Assembly: GCF_947507565.1 (NCBI RefSeq)
Contig: NC_089182.1
Location: forward strand, 1,674,001-1,738,000
Origin: Oscarella lobularis
Lineage: Eukaryota > Porifera > Homoscleromorpha > Homosclerophorida > Oscarellidae
Direction of reading: 5' to 3'
DNA: 64,000 bases
Shown here: one piece after another, positions 46,001 to 58,562 of the stretch
How positions within the stretch are numbered: the first letter of the stretch is position 1
Layout: the number at the start of each line of letters is the position of its first letter
Notes under the pieces: model-generated
Seen by the model: the letters and a program-made list of their open reading frames with translations, nothing else
Databases searched by the model: none
Told to the model about the DNA's origin: nothing
Position numbers and translations under genes: made by a program

Positions 46001-46563
46001 ACAACGATTCACTACCCTACCCTCAGGTTGCTACGGTGTCAGGAGTCGGGGCATACAGATGACACGGATCCAAAGTCACCTGAACAACGTCGTCGCCGGT
46101 GAGAGACCTCCACTGCAGGGCTTGGGTAACGTTCAGCCAAGAACACTGATAGACGCTGGTTGCAGGTTTGCCGGTGAGAACCTAAAGCAGTAACAGCGTT
46201 TGCTAGAACAATGGAGTGTCAAAGAAGAGGAGAGGCAGACGGGCTGCGGCCGGGGCAAGAGGGACTGTACAACGATCCAAGATGGCCGCCGGAAAGAAAT
46301 GATACAGTATGTACCCAACAGAGCCCTTACTGCAATAGGAATGCAGACCCGATTTTCCTACTACAGCACGCGAACGATCTACTCACTCTAAGAACTTCCA
46401 GGCCTTCGAGAGAAATCTGGACAAGCACTGGCGAATAAGTAACTGCTGTAGCTTGTCCCGTCTTGATCAAAACTTTAACAGCTTGTAAAGACGGCATGGC
46501 CATCTCTTGTGTGTGTGTCGTGGTCATACCAGGGACATACACTGGCTCATACACGTCTGACAT
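43049..46563 (-). CDS. coiled-coil protein with N-terminal PH/PTB-like region
   Basis: Exons 46563-46387, 46181-46080, 44363-44258, 44205-44143, 44082-44012 and 43957-43049 join in frame to 475 residues. The N-terminal about 125 residues (LQAVKVLIKTG, VLVQISLEGLEVL, SVYQCSWLNVTQALQW, RTDIEICVVDDKAGADNFIAAV) have the strand pattern and final helix of a PH/PTB-type domain, as inference. A short tyrosine-rich stretch (EYSQYEDEYALYRD, QYCYSSNEGFYSQL) could hold phosphorylation sites. The remainder is coiled coil. Intron 2 is about 1.7 kb and contains the long-TIR element. The general plan parallels the convergent gene at 40944, but without SH3. Confidence 0.65.
44514..46021. mobile_element. 1.5-kb element with about 480-bp terminal inverted repeats
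   Basis: Left arm from GGTAGGGTAGCGAATCGTTG (44514) to about 45000 is mirrored from about 45545 to 46021. The arms are close to identical over most of their length. The 540-bp centre has no recognised coding sequence. It lies wholly inside intron 2 of the coiled-coil gene, ending about 60 bp from the donor. No target-site duplication is obvious. A foldback or large MITE-like element. Confidence 0.8.
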
Positions 46564-46616
46564 GGCCGTCTGACATGCGCGATAGATATACCACGGACTG
46601 TATATTATGGTATATG

Positions 46617-47144
46617 TAACTAGCTGTGTACCCGTCTTCGACGGGTTTATAAATGTGTTGTCTTACGTAAATAAGTCGGGGGATGATATGCGTTTGTTTC
46701 GGCGTTACCCAGGCCACACCAACGGGGAGGTGTCTTCGACGGGTGTATAAATGTGTTAATTAATTAAAGTTCTGCGCGTGTTTTGTAATATTCCTGCACC
46801 ACATCAGCAGAGAGAACCTTTCCGCTGGTGTGGCCTGGGTACTCGTGACCCGTCCCCAAGAGGCCCAGATCGCACCCGGCCCGCCACAGTGACTCGGAGG
46901 GTAGTCCAAAAATGCTTCTGTCTAATTGCTGGAGGTGTAAGGTTTATAGTAGAACTGTGGAACAAACAACATTCAGTTTGGTTTGATATTGAACGTCTTC
47001 CTGAGTAGCCGTGTACCGTCTTCGACGGGTATACAAATGTGTTCTTGTACTAATTAGAGTCCTGCGCCTGTTTGTATTATCCCCCGACCTCATCAGCAGT
47101 GAGAACCTGTTTGCTGGCGTGGCCTGGGTACCCGTACCCGAGAT
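46617..47144 (+). repeat. about 280-bp tandem repeats ending at a gap
   Basis: The motif CGTCTTCGACGGGT plus ATAAATGTGTT occurs at about 46628, 46734 and 47024. The last two are followed by parallel sequence (CATCAGCAG, GAGAACCT, GTGTGGCCTGGGTAC or a close variant). The array runs into the 200-N gap. No gene. Confidence 0.7.
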
Positions 47145-47344
47145 NNNNNNNNNNNNNNNNNNNNNNNNNNNNNNNNNNNNNNNNNNNNNNNNNNNNNNNN
47201 NNNNNNNNNNNNNNNNNNNNNNNNNNNNNNNNNNNNNNNNNNNNNNNNNNNNNNNNNNNNNNNNNNNNNNNNNNNNNNNNNNNNNNNNNNNNNNNNNNNN
47301 NNNNNNNNNNNNNNNNNNNNNNNNNNNNNNNNNNNNNNNNNNNN
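47145..47344. other. assembly gap (200 N)
   Basis: Exactly 200 N. It separates the 280-bp repeats from the duplicated DOMON-b561 3' end. Confidence 0.99.
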
Positions 47345-47725
47345 TTCTTTTGTTTGCCAGTTGTCAACGTGTATTTGGGCATCTATGTTGCCGATGCTCA
47401 ATTCGGCGGCTTTCTGGATCGCATTCCCGTTTACATTGTCATCGCTTGGACTGTGATCGCTTTCATCCATTGAAATGATTTTGGAGATCAAAGGCTATAT
47501 GGCAAAGTCCGCTTCTGAAATAGAAATGAAAGGAAAAGGGGACCAATCGGAAGAGACTTCTGAACATGAGGTACGTGTACCCCCTAAACGAGTTAATAAT
47601 ACTAATTGCATTATGTCTATTATTAGAACAAGACTTCTGAGAAAGTTCTTCTCGTAGTTTATATGACTGTCAGTCTCGGCTTGGCCATCGCCATGGTGAT
47701 TGTCGTTGGTGTTCGTAATCCGTGA
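47345..47725 (+). pseudogene. duplicate 3' end of the DOMON-b561 gene
   Basis: Matches the last two exons of the 24345-27225 gene in inverted orientation (VVNVYLGIYVADAQFGG, IPVYIVIAWTV). One extra C in CATCCATTG shifts the frame and stops it at once, and three codons (DSN) are deleted from the tail. The last exon (KTSEKVLLV) is open up to an early TAG. It is the left edge of the duplicated block. Confidence 0.75.
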
Positions 47726-48057
47726 GTTGTTGAATTCGGACAGAACTCGACGTTCTATTCCTCTGTGTACACGGTGACGTCGCGGCTCACCTATTTCATG
47801 TCACTGTTTTTTATCTCTCAGTCTCCGATAAACGTTTGCGTGTCTCTGTGGAGAAAAAGCGTTACGTTCTTCTCACTACAGAAAGCAGCACGAAACCTAA
47901 GAATTCGATGACGTCACGAAAGCCAATGAAATGGTCTCCCCAAACATTGCTAGTTATTCATCCGGGGGGAGGAAGACAACGACAGAGTAAGAGAACACAC
48001 AGTGTACGAGTACCCACAGCACGTACTGCAGTCACCTGGCGACAGTTTCTCTTTCAA

Positions 48058-51000
48058 ATGAGTCAATTCGGACTTTTTGCTGTCGCCGCTTTTCTTGCGA
48101 CGCTGTCTACTCGGAGAGTCGACTGCGAACCGACCGGTGCGCCTGAATCCGTCTGTGAAAGCATGGAACCTTTTCACGGCCCGTCTCCTCAACCAATCGA
48201 CACAAGCCCATATCGAGTGACAACGACAGCCCAAGACGGATATATACCGAGAGACGAGTACAACAGTAAGTTTGTCTCCTCGCAAAGTCGGATCCGCCGA
48301 CTCCTTGAAGAAAAAAAGATCCTTCCTCATTTATCTCGTCTACTCGTTCAGTTACCATAGAACAGACGTCTGGTTCCGGGAAGGCCTTCAAAGGCTTCCT
48401 CTGCCAAGTGCGACCCCAAGACAAATCGTATTCGACGCAGGGAACGTTCGTCGTTTCGTCCAACGATCCCAAAGCGAAGACAATCTACTGCCCCGTGGTA
48501 CATACGTATTATACATATACATATTTAATCTACTGATCGCACGTGCGATCACGTGGGTCACGTGCAGGGTTCTGGTGTGCAGGAAGAGGCGGCAGTTACG
48601 CACAAAAACCGTGGCGTCGTTTCGTCTCAGACGGTGCGTTGGACGGCTCCCGATGCAGGAAAAGGCAATCTTACTGCTGTGTACGTTCTTTCGAAAGCAA
48701 TTTGTCCAACTTGAATTTGACAATATTTTTCCTTTTCTAAAATCCGATACAGCTGTACGGTTGTTCTTAAGTATGATACGTTCTGGGTTCAGATATCGTC
48801 GGCCCCCTTCGTTGAATTGCCACTTCCAAACGTAATATTTTATATTTTCTCCCATTACTATTTTTTTATTCTTGTACAGATTTCATGTAATGCGACATTT
48901 TGCTATCGCAACCCACCCAACTGCAAGCCAAGTACTTGCGACTATAGCGTCATCATTAATACAGATAGAGATAGAGGTCAAACGACAATTTCACTCGCTA
49001 CAGTTCAAAGTGGAATGATTGCCTTGGGATTTTCAAGCGACACCTTGATGGTACCATATAAAATAATAAAAGAAATATGTAGACAATTGTATGTTGTCGT
49101 GGAGGGCGAAGACGACGTCGTCGGCTGTTATAGAACGAGTAACGGCAGCGTTGTCGTTGTCGACGCGTGGAACCCGAGTGGCCACGATCCAAATATCCTT
49201 GACACTCTAAATGCGAGTCTCGTCGTCTATTGGCTTATTTAGCTGTCTTTTACGAAGTGTTTTTTAATTAATAGAATCTTAATATGAGCGAGAGTAGCGG
49301 TTCTTACGTGAACGGTGTGTTGGAGTGCACTATCGTACGCCGACTGACAACGGAAGATGCAGATCACGATTACGATTGGACCCAGGATTGGTATCTTCTC
49401 TACGCGTACAGCTCCAATACGGGTTAGAATACTTATAGAATAATTAATCAATTAATTAGTCGATGCTATGGTCGTCTTTTCAGGACCCAGTCCTAATGGT
49501 TTTTTGCCTATTCATACCGTCAAACCAACAACAAGCGATGATAGGGTCATTATAGACCCTTTACCTCCAACTAATGCTACTACTACTTCTACTACCACAC
49601 CTAATTCTGACTGTAGTGATACTTCTACATGTGTTCCTACTACTAATTCTGATACTCCTACTACCCCTCTTTCTTCTTGTCAGACTGGTGACGTAAGAGT
49701 TTAGTTGCAACATTTGCGTTTGCGATTTCACGTCACTTTTTTGCAGATTGATTTCAGCGATGGTAATGGGTTTATCTATCACGCCCCTTCTGGCTGCACT
49801 TCGAGAACGTGTGAGTACGGTTTGAAAATCGTCATTAAGGATGCGCAAGCCACAATACAACTGACCACAATCCACGACGGAATGATTGCTTTGGGATTTT
49901 CAGATGATAAGAATATGGAAAGACAACCCCTTACGATTAATTAATTAATTAATTAATTAGAAAATAACAATAAACTATTTTCTAGGGAGAAGATGATGTA
50001 GTTGGATGTGTTAGAACGGGCGATAGCACTGTTGTTGCCATGGATGCTTGGAATCCGAACGGTCAAAATGCAAACGTCCCAGATAGTATTAACGTAATGG
50101 CATAAATAATTCAGATTCACTAGAGTACGTAATTATAATTACCTAGAATCTTGATCAAGCTCGAAGTTGCGGTACCTTCACTAATGGAAGGATTCAATGT
50201 CAAATTGTTCGCGATCTTGTTTCAACGGATAGTGTTCAAGATTATGACTGGAGAGAAGACTGGTTTCTTCTGTTTGCATACAGCACTTCGACTGGTAATG
50301 ATTATTTATAAGCAATTGAAGGAATTTACGTTTGGCTTTAGGATCTTCTGGTGGAGGTTTTCCGTTCCATTCAAATATTCCACTTACGACGGCAGAAAAA
50401 GTGAATATTTCTAGAAACGGTTCTGTTGACGCCGAATCTTCTGATCTTTCTCGCTACATCAAAGCTCACGGTCTCCGTCTTGTCTTATAAGCGTCGTTCG
50501 GTGTATCATTTAACTAAATATTGTCTTCTCTATTACTAGGAATTTTGATGATTATTGCTTGGATCGGTCTTGCATCGACTGGCATGCTATTGGCTCGTTA
50601 TTACAAACATGTATACCCAAACGAAGAGCCGTCTTGCTGTTTTAGTGGAACACCTGCCGTCTGGTTTCAGGTAATACTAATACCAGATAGGAAATAATTT
50701 CGTCAATAGAAGTCATGCTTAGCTTCATCGAATGCATATGGTGACTACAGTTATCTTGAGCATTGCCGGCTTTATTGTCATCTTTGTTGGAGTCGAAGGC
50801 TGGACGGTCAGAATTCCTCGCGATAGGCACGCACTCTCTATACTGTACTGTACTGTGTGTTTGAACTCAGGCTGATGCTGGAGATTCGATTCGAAAATCT
50901 CATCCTATTATTGGAACAATTTGCGTTGCTCTTGCTTTAGCCCAGGTTAGAACAGCTGTTTTGTATCCAAAATTGAATTTTTCTGACTCAGGCATATTTT

Positions 51001-51607
51001 TAGCCAATAATGGCTATTTTTCGCTGTGGCCCAAGAGATTCCAAGTTAGACTTGCTCAGTCTCATTATCATTATTAATATGATTACTAATTATTATAGAC
51101 GTCCCATATTTAATTGGGCCCACTTTCTCGTTGGATCAAGTGCTCTCATTTTAGGAAGTAATCTCAGTATCTGTCATGATGAACGGCACCTGAAGTCCTT
51201 TTCCCTTGTATAGTTGTCAACGTGTTCCTTGGCACGCGTCTTGCCATAAAGAGCCCACTCTCAACCAATAACATCCCATTTTACACGGTCATCGGTTGGA
51301 CGGCGACAGCGCTCTGCATTTGGCTGATTTTTGATTTGAAAGCCTGCCTTGACAAGAGCGCAACCGGTGACGATGGTTTTGATATGGAAATGCACAAAGT
51401 GGGACAACGACCGGTTATCGTTTCTCAAGAGCCGTCTGAGGTAAACTAAAAGAAGATACACTGATTCTCTGGCAATATTATGTTAATTGATTGATTGATT
51501 GATTCTTCGGCTAGGATGCACTTTCCAAGCAAATTATTCTTGTCATTTATATGGTCATGAGTGTGGGCGCTGCTACGGTTATGTCTGTTTTTATAGGCAT
51601 AGCTTAA
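48058..51607 (+). CDS. Reeler-DOMON-DOMON-cytochrome b561 protein (FRRS1-like)
   Basis: Nineteen exons join in frame to 814 residues. Signal peptide (SQFGLFAVAAFLATL), Reeler domain (48058-48831; CESMEPFHGPSPQ, FKGFLCQVRP, VRWTAPDAGKG), DOMON 1 (48880-49422), a Thr/Ser-rich mucin-like linker (49484-49692), DOMON 2 (49747-50294), then a b561 domain (50540-51607) with GILMIIAWIGLASTG, WFQ-LHRMHM, KSHPIIG and NWAHFLVG, and a charged tail. This is the full FRRS1 layout; such proteins are membrane reductases. DOMON-1 intron 3 begins GCGAGT, and the first intron of DOMON 2 (49918-49985) begins GAAAGA and must be removed because it contains in-frame TAA codons. The first five exons have a near-identical inverted partner at 23182-24023. 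Confidence 0.9.
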
Positions 51608-51963
51608 TTGGTGTCGCCCTACAGGACTACTCGCTCTGCGTTGCTTTATTCGTTATGTGAGTTTTATGCTGCTTTGTTTTGTGTCCTTAGAACTGTAGCT
51701 GAATGACCGCAGATCTATCTGCAAGAATAGCCTATGTGCATGTGCTGAATTGCTGATTCTGCCATAGACAGAGCATCATAAATCCGTGGTACAGTATCAA
51801 GTGTGGTCATAGTCTACTGCCCTGGTCTACTGGCAGCAGAGATAGCTGGCAAGGGTCTACTGGATAGTATCACGGATCTAAGATCCGTGATAGTATGCTG
51901 GACAAGCTGGACAGGGTATGCTGGATGTTTCTACTGTAGCGCGCGCGCTGCTTTAGCACTCGA
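51608..51963. other. intergenic region before TTC39
   Basis: About 355 bp with no gene. It contains a 12-bp-arm palindrome (TATCACGGATCT, A, AGATCCGTGATA) at 51868-51892 within CTGG-rich repeats. The TTC39 promoter must lie here. Confidence 0.6.
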
Positions 51964-54646
51964 ATGGCAGAAAACGAGTCGGAAGACGAGGTTTGGCGCC
52001 TTCAATGCTCTATTTGAAACTTAGAGAGCGGTCTCAGTTTAAAGACGCCGTCCCGTCATTCGATTGGCCCCAACTAAGCGAAAGGTACGTCAATCTACGC
52101 CTCACTCACGCCAACGGCGTCGCTTTGCAGCGAAATTTCCGATCTTACGGACGCGCAAGGCATCCGAGACGCTGCCAAAGCTGTCAATTTGTGTCTGAAC
52201 AATCGTTTTCACGAAGCGGAAAGCCTCCTCGGACGATGGCAAGTCGAAAAAAACGCGATGTTTGACGTCACAGACGATTTTTCTTTCTCAGGGCCGACGT
52301 CAGTATGTATCATTCGTTGGGATACGCAACTCTCATGTTTCTCCAAGCCGTAATGACGTTTGAAGAGGTGACTGACTATCAAATACATTTTTCTTCTTCA
52401 ATTTACTTTTTTAGGAGGCCATTCTTCGAGCAAAGAAATTTGTCAAGCGAGCCATGAGAATTAGTGACGAGTTCGTGAGCGTTAGAATAAATCTAATTGT
52501 AAAATCTTATGTGCTTTTTTAATTAATTAAGTCGAAAAAAGAAATTTGGATTCTTGGAATCTATAGCGCATACTTTAAAAGGAAAAGGATTAGAAGATTA
52601 TAATCAAGGTGTAAAAGAAAAAAATTATAAATGAAAATTAATTAATTAATAATGAGAAATTTTAGAGGAACTTCACAGTGAATTGTGCTTTGCTGATTGT
52701 CTTCTAATAAGGGCTCTTCTTACATTTATCCAGGTGAAAACTGTCACGCAAAGAAAATGAGCAATTAATCAATCAATTAATTAATTTGTTGCGTTATTAT
52801 TTTTTAGGATGAAAATCTCATTAGTTTAATCCGAGGTGGCCTCAAAGTGCGAAAGTGTTATCAATCTTACAAGTAGCACAACTAAAATTTAATAATTTAT
52901 TATTTAATTAATCAAATTGTTCAAGGGGCTGTTTTTCACTTTTGAAATCTGGGCGGAGTGCACAAGCCACGTCAGATATCGAATTCAAAGCAGGCGTTCA
53001 TTTTGGAATAGGATCATTTAACTTGGTACATATAAAATCAATTCAAATCAAAATGTGACGTTGTGTAATTAAAGATGATTTCGACGCTGCCTTCCCGGGT
53101 GTTAAAACTTCTCGAATTTATTGGCTTTTCTGGCAACAAAGTAATGACGTCATGACTGGTAATAATAATATTTTTTATAAAAAGTAACCACTCAGAAATT
53201 GGGCGAGGAGGAGCTGTTGCTAGGCGCTGCAACGGACAGTCTGAGAGGGCCGATGTGTTCTCTTGTCTTTCTTGGCTATAATCTATTGGTTGTGCATCTC
53301 TTGGGAACAGGGGAATGTGACGTCAGCAATTCCAATCGCATTCTGGACAAGTGCTTGGAAGAATACCCAAACGTTAATACAGATTAACTAAACGAGTAGA
53401 TAATCAATAATAACGTACACGTGACGTATGCGCAGGGCGCAATCTTTTTGTTCTTCGGCGGACGAATTAGATACATTCAAGGAAACGTCGACGAGGTCAG
53501 AATGAGAACGAGCTAATTACAATTATTAATTAGTTAACGTTTAGGCTATTGATTGGTATTCTCGATCTATATCCGCGCAAGCGCAGTGGATACAGTTACA
53601 CCACATTTGCTATTGGGAGCTTATGTGGTGCAATTGGTAATACAGAGGAAATACTTACATAAATGTATAGGCGCCAATAGTTTTTAATCAGTCTGAAGGG
53701 AAATTGGCTAAAGGCTGCCGAATTGGCACAGACTCTATTTGACTCGAGTCGTTGGTCAAAAGTAAATATATTCATGACCCCATTTATGTCAATACTGTAT
53801 ATACTTGTGTCTAATTAATAGTCAACGTATTTGTATCAGAGAGCCGCTTTTCTAGCGATGCTCCAACCCTTTGGAAGCGACTTAGATGAGCCCATACTCG
53901 AATTGATGCGAGACGTTCCCAAATACAAACAGCGGATAGCCGGAAAATCGATACCCATAGAAAAATTTGCCGTCTATAAATCGACGATGTGTTTGACGCA
54001 AGGGAAACGACTTACGTTACCTGGGCTTGTAAATAGATTGAATACTCTGTAGATGGAGTTGTTGTGAAAATTATTTAGGAAATGGTCTATATATGGAACG
54101 GATTTTTGACGCTTGCCAAATCACCGAGACTTCTCGATTTGGTTTTGGTTGAATTGGACAAGGCGTTAAAATATTGCCAAAGTAAAATGTTATAATCGAA
54201 ATTATTTATTATTAGTATTTACAATTTAGCACATGATTGTGTTCTCCTAAACGATTTGTGCCTGATTCAACTTCTCCGAGGAGTCAGTCTTCGCGATTTG
54301 GGTCAATTAGACGAAGCGGAACAATGTCTCACACAAGTTTTCTCAAAGTACATATAAAAAGGAAAATAAGCGTACCATAAGAAGAGGATTTTAGATACAA
54401 GGAATTGAAACATGATTCCTATTTGGCTCCTTACGCTAGAATGGAGCTAGGACTCCTCTACATCAAACGAGAAGAACTGGAGGGGGCAAAGAGTCATCTC
54501 AACGCGGCAAGGTATGAATCAATGGGGATTAGAAGGACGTTTTATTGAACGTCTTTAGAACGCAATACTCGAATTTTTTATTGGAGAGTCGATTGCATTT
54601 TCGCGTGCATTCGGCTTTTCTACAAATCGGAGAGAAAGAAAGCTAG
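51964..54646 (+). CDS. TTC39: tetratricopeptide repeat protein 39 family member
   Basis: Nineteen exons join in frame to 573 residues, close to vertebrate TTC39A/B/C. Family motifs are in order: LNNRFHEAESLL, MYHSLGYATLMFLQAVMTFEE, ELCFADCLLIRALLTFIQDEN, GGLKVRKCYQSYK, GVHFGIGSFNLMIS then LPSRVLKLLEFIGFSGNK, GTGECDV, LHHICYWELMWCN, KQRIAGKSIPIEKFAV and LESRLHFRVHSAF. TTC39 proteins are TPR scaffolds of poorly defined function; TTC39B has been linked to lipid metabolism in mammals. Intron 3 (after 52238) has a GC donor, GCAAGT. It converges on the P4HA gene with only 63 bp between stop codons. The first exon is short (9 codons) and acidic. Confidence 0.92.
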
Positions 54647-54709
54647 GTATATTTCTGGTATTCGAGAGAGAAGAGACAGAAAAAAAGGAAAAAAAGCTAA
54701 AGCTTAAAA

Positions 54710-56975
54710 TCAATAATTGTTTTCCGGAATGTGAATATCCCAGTTTTCATTGCGATTTATTTTGCACTTTTTGCGAAATTCCTGACCTCGCTCGTGAATC
54801 CACTTGTTGCAAACTGAAAGTAGATAAAATCGCATCGCTATTCAAAAAAGAGCCATTGAATTTTCTTACCCCATTTGGTTCCAGAAAGTACAGGACATCC
54901 TGCATGCCGAGTCAACCCGTCTCCGTCGCCTGACGGAAGAAGATTGTACCAAAACGAAGCATCACCCTAAAGCGTCAGGTAAAGCAAAACAATACACAAA
55001 TAATAAATTATTATAGTACCTTTGATGGAATGATTCGAGCTCCAACTTTCGGAAAAACAGTTGCACCGCCAGCTTCAACGTCACTCATCTGATTACAGTA
55101 ATAATAAAGGTAAGATACGGATAATCTATTTATTGCTTAGCCTTACGTAGAATAGAACTGTAGCTATTCTGTTGCCTCCTTCAGAATGACTAAAAGCTTC
55201 TTCTCCTTTCTAAAAACCAAATGTAATTTTTATTTACGTATTTGTTTTTAAATCATTACTCTGGCATAGTCAAAATGAGGTTCATATTGGCCCCCAATAC
55301 CATAGTTGACAACCTTTGTAGATAAATAAAAAACCATAGACGGTATAATTATTGATTTATTTACCTGTAGTTGCTCAGCTGTTTCCATTGACAACCCAGT
55401 CATAGCTTCGATTCGATTATCAATAACCTGTATTGTGCCCGTATCATCAATCTCAGGCCCAAGCCAAGAACTAAAAAAGGCATTTATTTAATTAAACGTT
55501 ACAGCTATGTCGGCAGGCCTCCCTTACCTTTTGCTAATACGATAATCAGCTGGCAAATATTTACCTTCAGCTGAATTGAAGGCAGTAGCACGATTCAGCT
55601 GATTATTAAAATTATTTAATAAATAAAATAGAATGTATATAGATGGTATGTGTTACCCTTGAATAGGCAAGTTCCTTGAGCCGATTCATCTCCGGCTCGC
55701 TGAGAACGTCTCGGAAGATGAGAATTGTTGGCTTAATGAATGCGACTTCCACTTTAACTGGTCTCAATATCAAACGCGGATGTCGCTTCCCCGTCGTATA
55801 ATAACACTTCAGTCGCTTTTTTAGAGATTTTTTCTAAAGAAAAAGTCCACTTTGCAACTTTTCAAAATTCTTTTTGAGGCTACGCCCACCATTGGCACGG
55901 GTTCCCGGCACAAGTTCTCATATTGACGTCGTTCTCTTTCCCACTCATTGAGCTCGGACAATTCATCTTTTTTCTTTTTCTTTTCTTCTGAAGGAGCGTC
56001 GTTTCCTGTCTCGCCGCGTTTCTGACGATTCTCTTCAGCAGCAATTTCCTCGTAATGTCGAATATTTGAAGCGGCGCGAGGATGATCCGGATCCATAGCA
56101 AGCAGTTCCCGTGTCAATTTCAAAGCTTTCCGAACATTTCCTAACTATGTAAGTACATATCAATAAAATAGATAATCACCATTCGTTTCCCTACTTTGTA
56201 TTCAGCAAAGGCCAAATAGTCGTACACTGTAGCAAGATCGATGTCTCCATTGTCTTCTTCTCCCATTTTTCTCACAGTTTGTTCCATCCAGTCTTTTGTT
56301 CGCTTATAATTCGTTGCTTCATAGGCAATAGTACCTACAGAAGAAAATCTTTTCTGTTGCTATGCGGCTAGCGCGCGTTATGGTTACCAAGGTAGAAGCA
56401 ATCGGCAGCCGCCATCGGTTCCTTTTGATCACCAGGTATTTGCCCGTCTACGATATCGGCTGCAGACAAGGCATACGTGTGCTGAAGGCGCATGAGAGCG
56501 GTAGCGGCGCCGGATACGTCATCACTTGTCGGAAAGAGAGGCCGCCTCTCGTCGAGCGTCATCAAAAAGTCTATATATGGTCATCTTGAGGCGCATGCGT
56601 CGCACGCGTAACTTCGCCCTCACCTTTTTCGTTGTTCGACGGCTCATTGAGAAGATCCTCGACCTCTCGCCAGTCGGAAACGAATCGTCGGAGAAGCCGG
56701 TAAGCGTTAACGGGATGTCCTAAGTACTTGGCGACGTCAGCTGTCGCTTCGCTCGATATATTGCCCACGGAGCGCGCGAGCATCTTAATGCGATTCAGTC
56801 GCGCCTCTTCGGCGGCGACGTAACGCTGAAGTGATTCGGATAGATCGGCTTCGGTCGATACGAGGTTTTCCATGTGAGCGAGCGCCGTGTAGAGTTCGGC
56901 GTGCGTCTCGGGAACGTTGAGTGATACGAGCACGGCGAGAAGAACGACGAGAATCGTTCGCCAAGCTTGCTCCAT
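54710..56975 (-). CDS. P4HA: prolyl 4-hydroxylase alpha subunit
   Basis: Twelve exons join in frame to 556 residues (human P4HA1: 534). Signal peptide (ILVVLLAVLVSLNV), N-terminal dimerisation domain (YLGHPVNAYRLLRRF, DWREVEDLL), peptide-substrate TPR domain (ALMRLQHTYALSAADI, ELLAMDPDHPRAASNI), then the 2-oxoglutarate Fe(II) dioxygenase domain (FRDVLSEPEM, YRISKSSWLG, NYGIGGQYEPHFDYAR). Iron ligands are the HFD His and Asp and the His in TRHAGCPV; the 2OG-binding Lys is in SGTKWVCNKW. It hydroxylates collagen prolines in the ER with PDI. The C-terminus has no KDEL, as in other alpha subunits. Introns are short, apart from about 200 bp in one. Confidence 0.95.
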
Positions 56976-57651
56976 TGTTGTCCTAATCGAATACGGGGGA
57001 TGTAGCTAAGTGGCCACGTGGGGTCCTTGCGCGCGTTCAAGACAAAGCATCTGTGGGCCAAAGTCAGAAGTGTCACGGAATTTCGTCGGCGGAAAGATTG
57101 GAAGAGCTAAAAGTCTACCAAAAATCACTAGAAAGAGACAGATCAGCAAGCCAGTGCTAGCAGTCCATTTCAGTTGGGAGTTAGTGTGCTCTTTCGGCTG
57201 GCCATTCTCTTATACCGCTAGACTTTCCTTTCTTTATTTGTCATTTTTCCTTTTCTCTTCTCCATCCAAACCTACTAGTAAGTCCTATGGTGAGATGATT
57301 TCTTCACGTTTGCTTATAGACAGCAGAGTACAATAAACGCGTACGCTCGCCTCAATCACGGGAAAACGTGCTCACGTGGAAAACCTCGCAATCAGCATAC
57401 GTCCGCGCAGGAACGTTGCAAAAATCTAGTGCACAGTGTAGAGGTTGTGCACGCGACTTGAAGAACGATAGCAGCACTCAAGACAGACATGAAGACATCA
57501 ACAGGGCCATGGGTTCAGTTTCTAGAATAGATCCTGTTTACTACTCAATAACCCTTTCTAACCGCATCAGCAATCAAAACGTCACTCTCAGAACAGACAT
57601 GCAAAGCAAAAAGCAAATTTCAAAGCGTGGTTCGAACTTTTGCGTAAGACG
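56976..57651. other. intergenic region upstream of P4HA
   Basis: No supported gene in about 680 bp. It should contain the P4HA promoter. The reading frames present are not conserved with anything I recognise. Confidence 0.5.
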
Positions 57652-58224
57652 TCAGAGAATTGTGTCAATGAAGACAATTATTTTCGCGGCGATTACGATG
57701 GCTTGCCAAAGCCAGCGTTTACGTCTCTTTGCATTCTCGAAAATAATCTGCGAGGGATCGACATCCATTGCAATTTTCACGAAGACTCTTTTCGGGACAA
57801 CAGCAGTTTCGTCTCTTCTTTCGATCATCCTGTTCACTTCTGCTTTTGTGATAATTTGCGGTGCTCTCTTGTGCACGGCAGTGAGATGTTTTATGAGCAG
57901 GTCGTGCGTGCTCTCTTTTTCAAACACGAGTCTCTTCACGTTTTCTCTCGTTCCGTCGTTTTTCAATTTCGCGGCCATCATGACGGTCACGTTGAAGCCG
58001 AGCTATTGCAAGTCGATCAACGTGTCTGCCTTTATATTTGAGCCCACGTCTGTGTCTGTCACGGCAAATTCAACGTGTTTTCATCCTGTACGCTTCCTAG
58101 GAGCCGTTTGAAGAAAAGGATTAGGTTACTTGCTGTGCCAGTTGTGCCTGCTTTGTATCATACCTCTGACTGTGCAGACTACTGCAGCAGAAAAAAGAAG
58201 AATGAAGGTGACGGTGACTGACAT
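57652..58224 (-). pseudogene. tandem small secreted/membrane protein family, copy 1 (broken)
   Basis: Exon 1 (58224-58164) still encodes a signal peptide (SVTVTFILLFSAAVVCTVR). Exon 2 begins after an acceptor at about 58098 but quickly shifts frame, and in the aligned frame has TAG where intact copies read AGA GAG (near 58010). The rest keeps the family pattern (VMMAAKLKNDGTRENVKRLV, ESTHDLLIKH, MDVDPSQ) and ends in KRRKR plus a hydrophobic tail. Recently dead copy. Confidence 0.7.
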
Positions 58225-58562
58225 ATTTCCCTTTGCAGTGTTTGCACCAGCTCTTGCTCTCAAACACCGGCAGCTTGCACTTGAGTGGCGTCGATTTCCC
58301 AATTCCTTAGAATTTATACCCTTCGCCGTAACCTCACTCGCCGGATGTATCCGATCAAAATCGGTCGTTCTGATCACGGTCAAGAAACGAGCTGTCTAAG
58401 GTCAGATCAAACTAGATGAAATCTCTTCCGGTCGGTCGATTGCGAAGTTTACAATGTGCATACGGTTTTGCATGCGAATTGAAGAACGAAAGCACCACTC
58501 AGACAAACAGACCATAAACAAAGCCATGGGTTCAGTTTGTAGGAAAATTTCCTGTCTACTAC

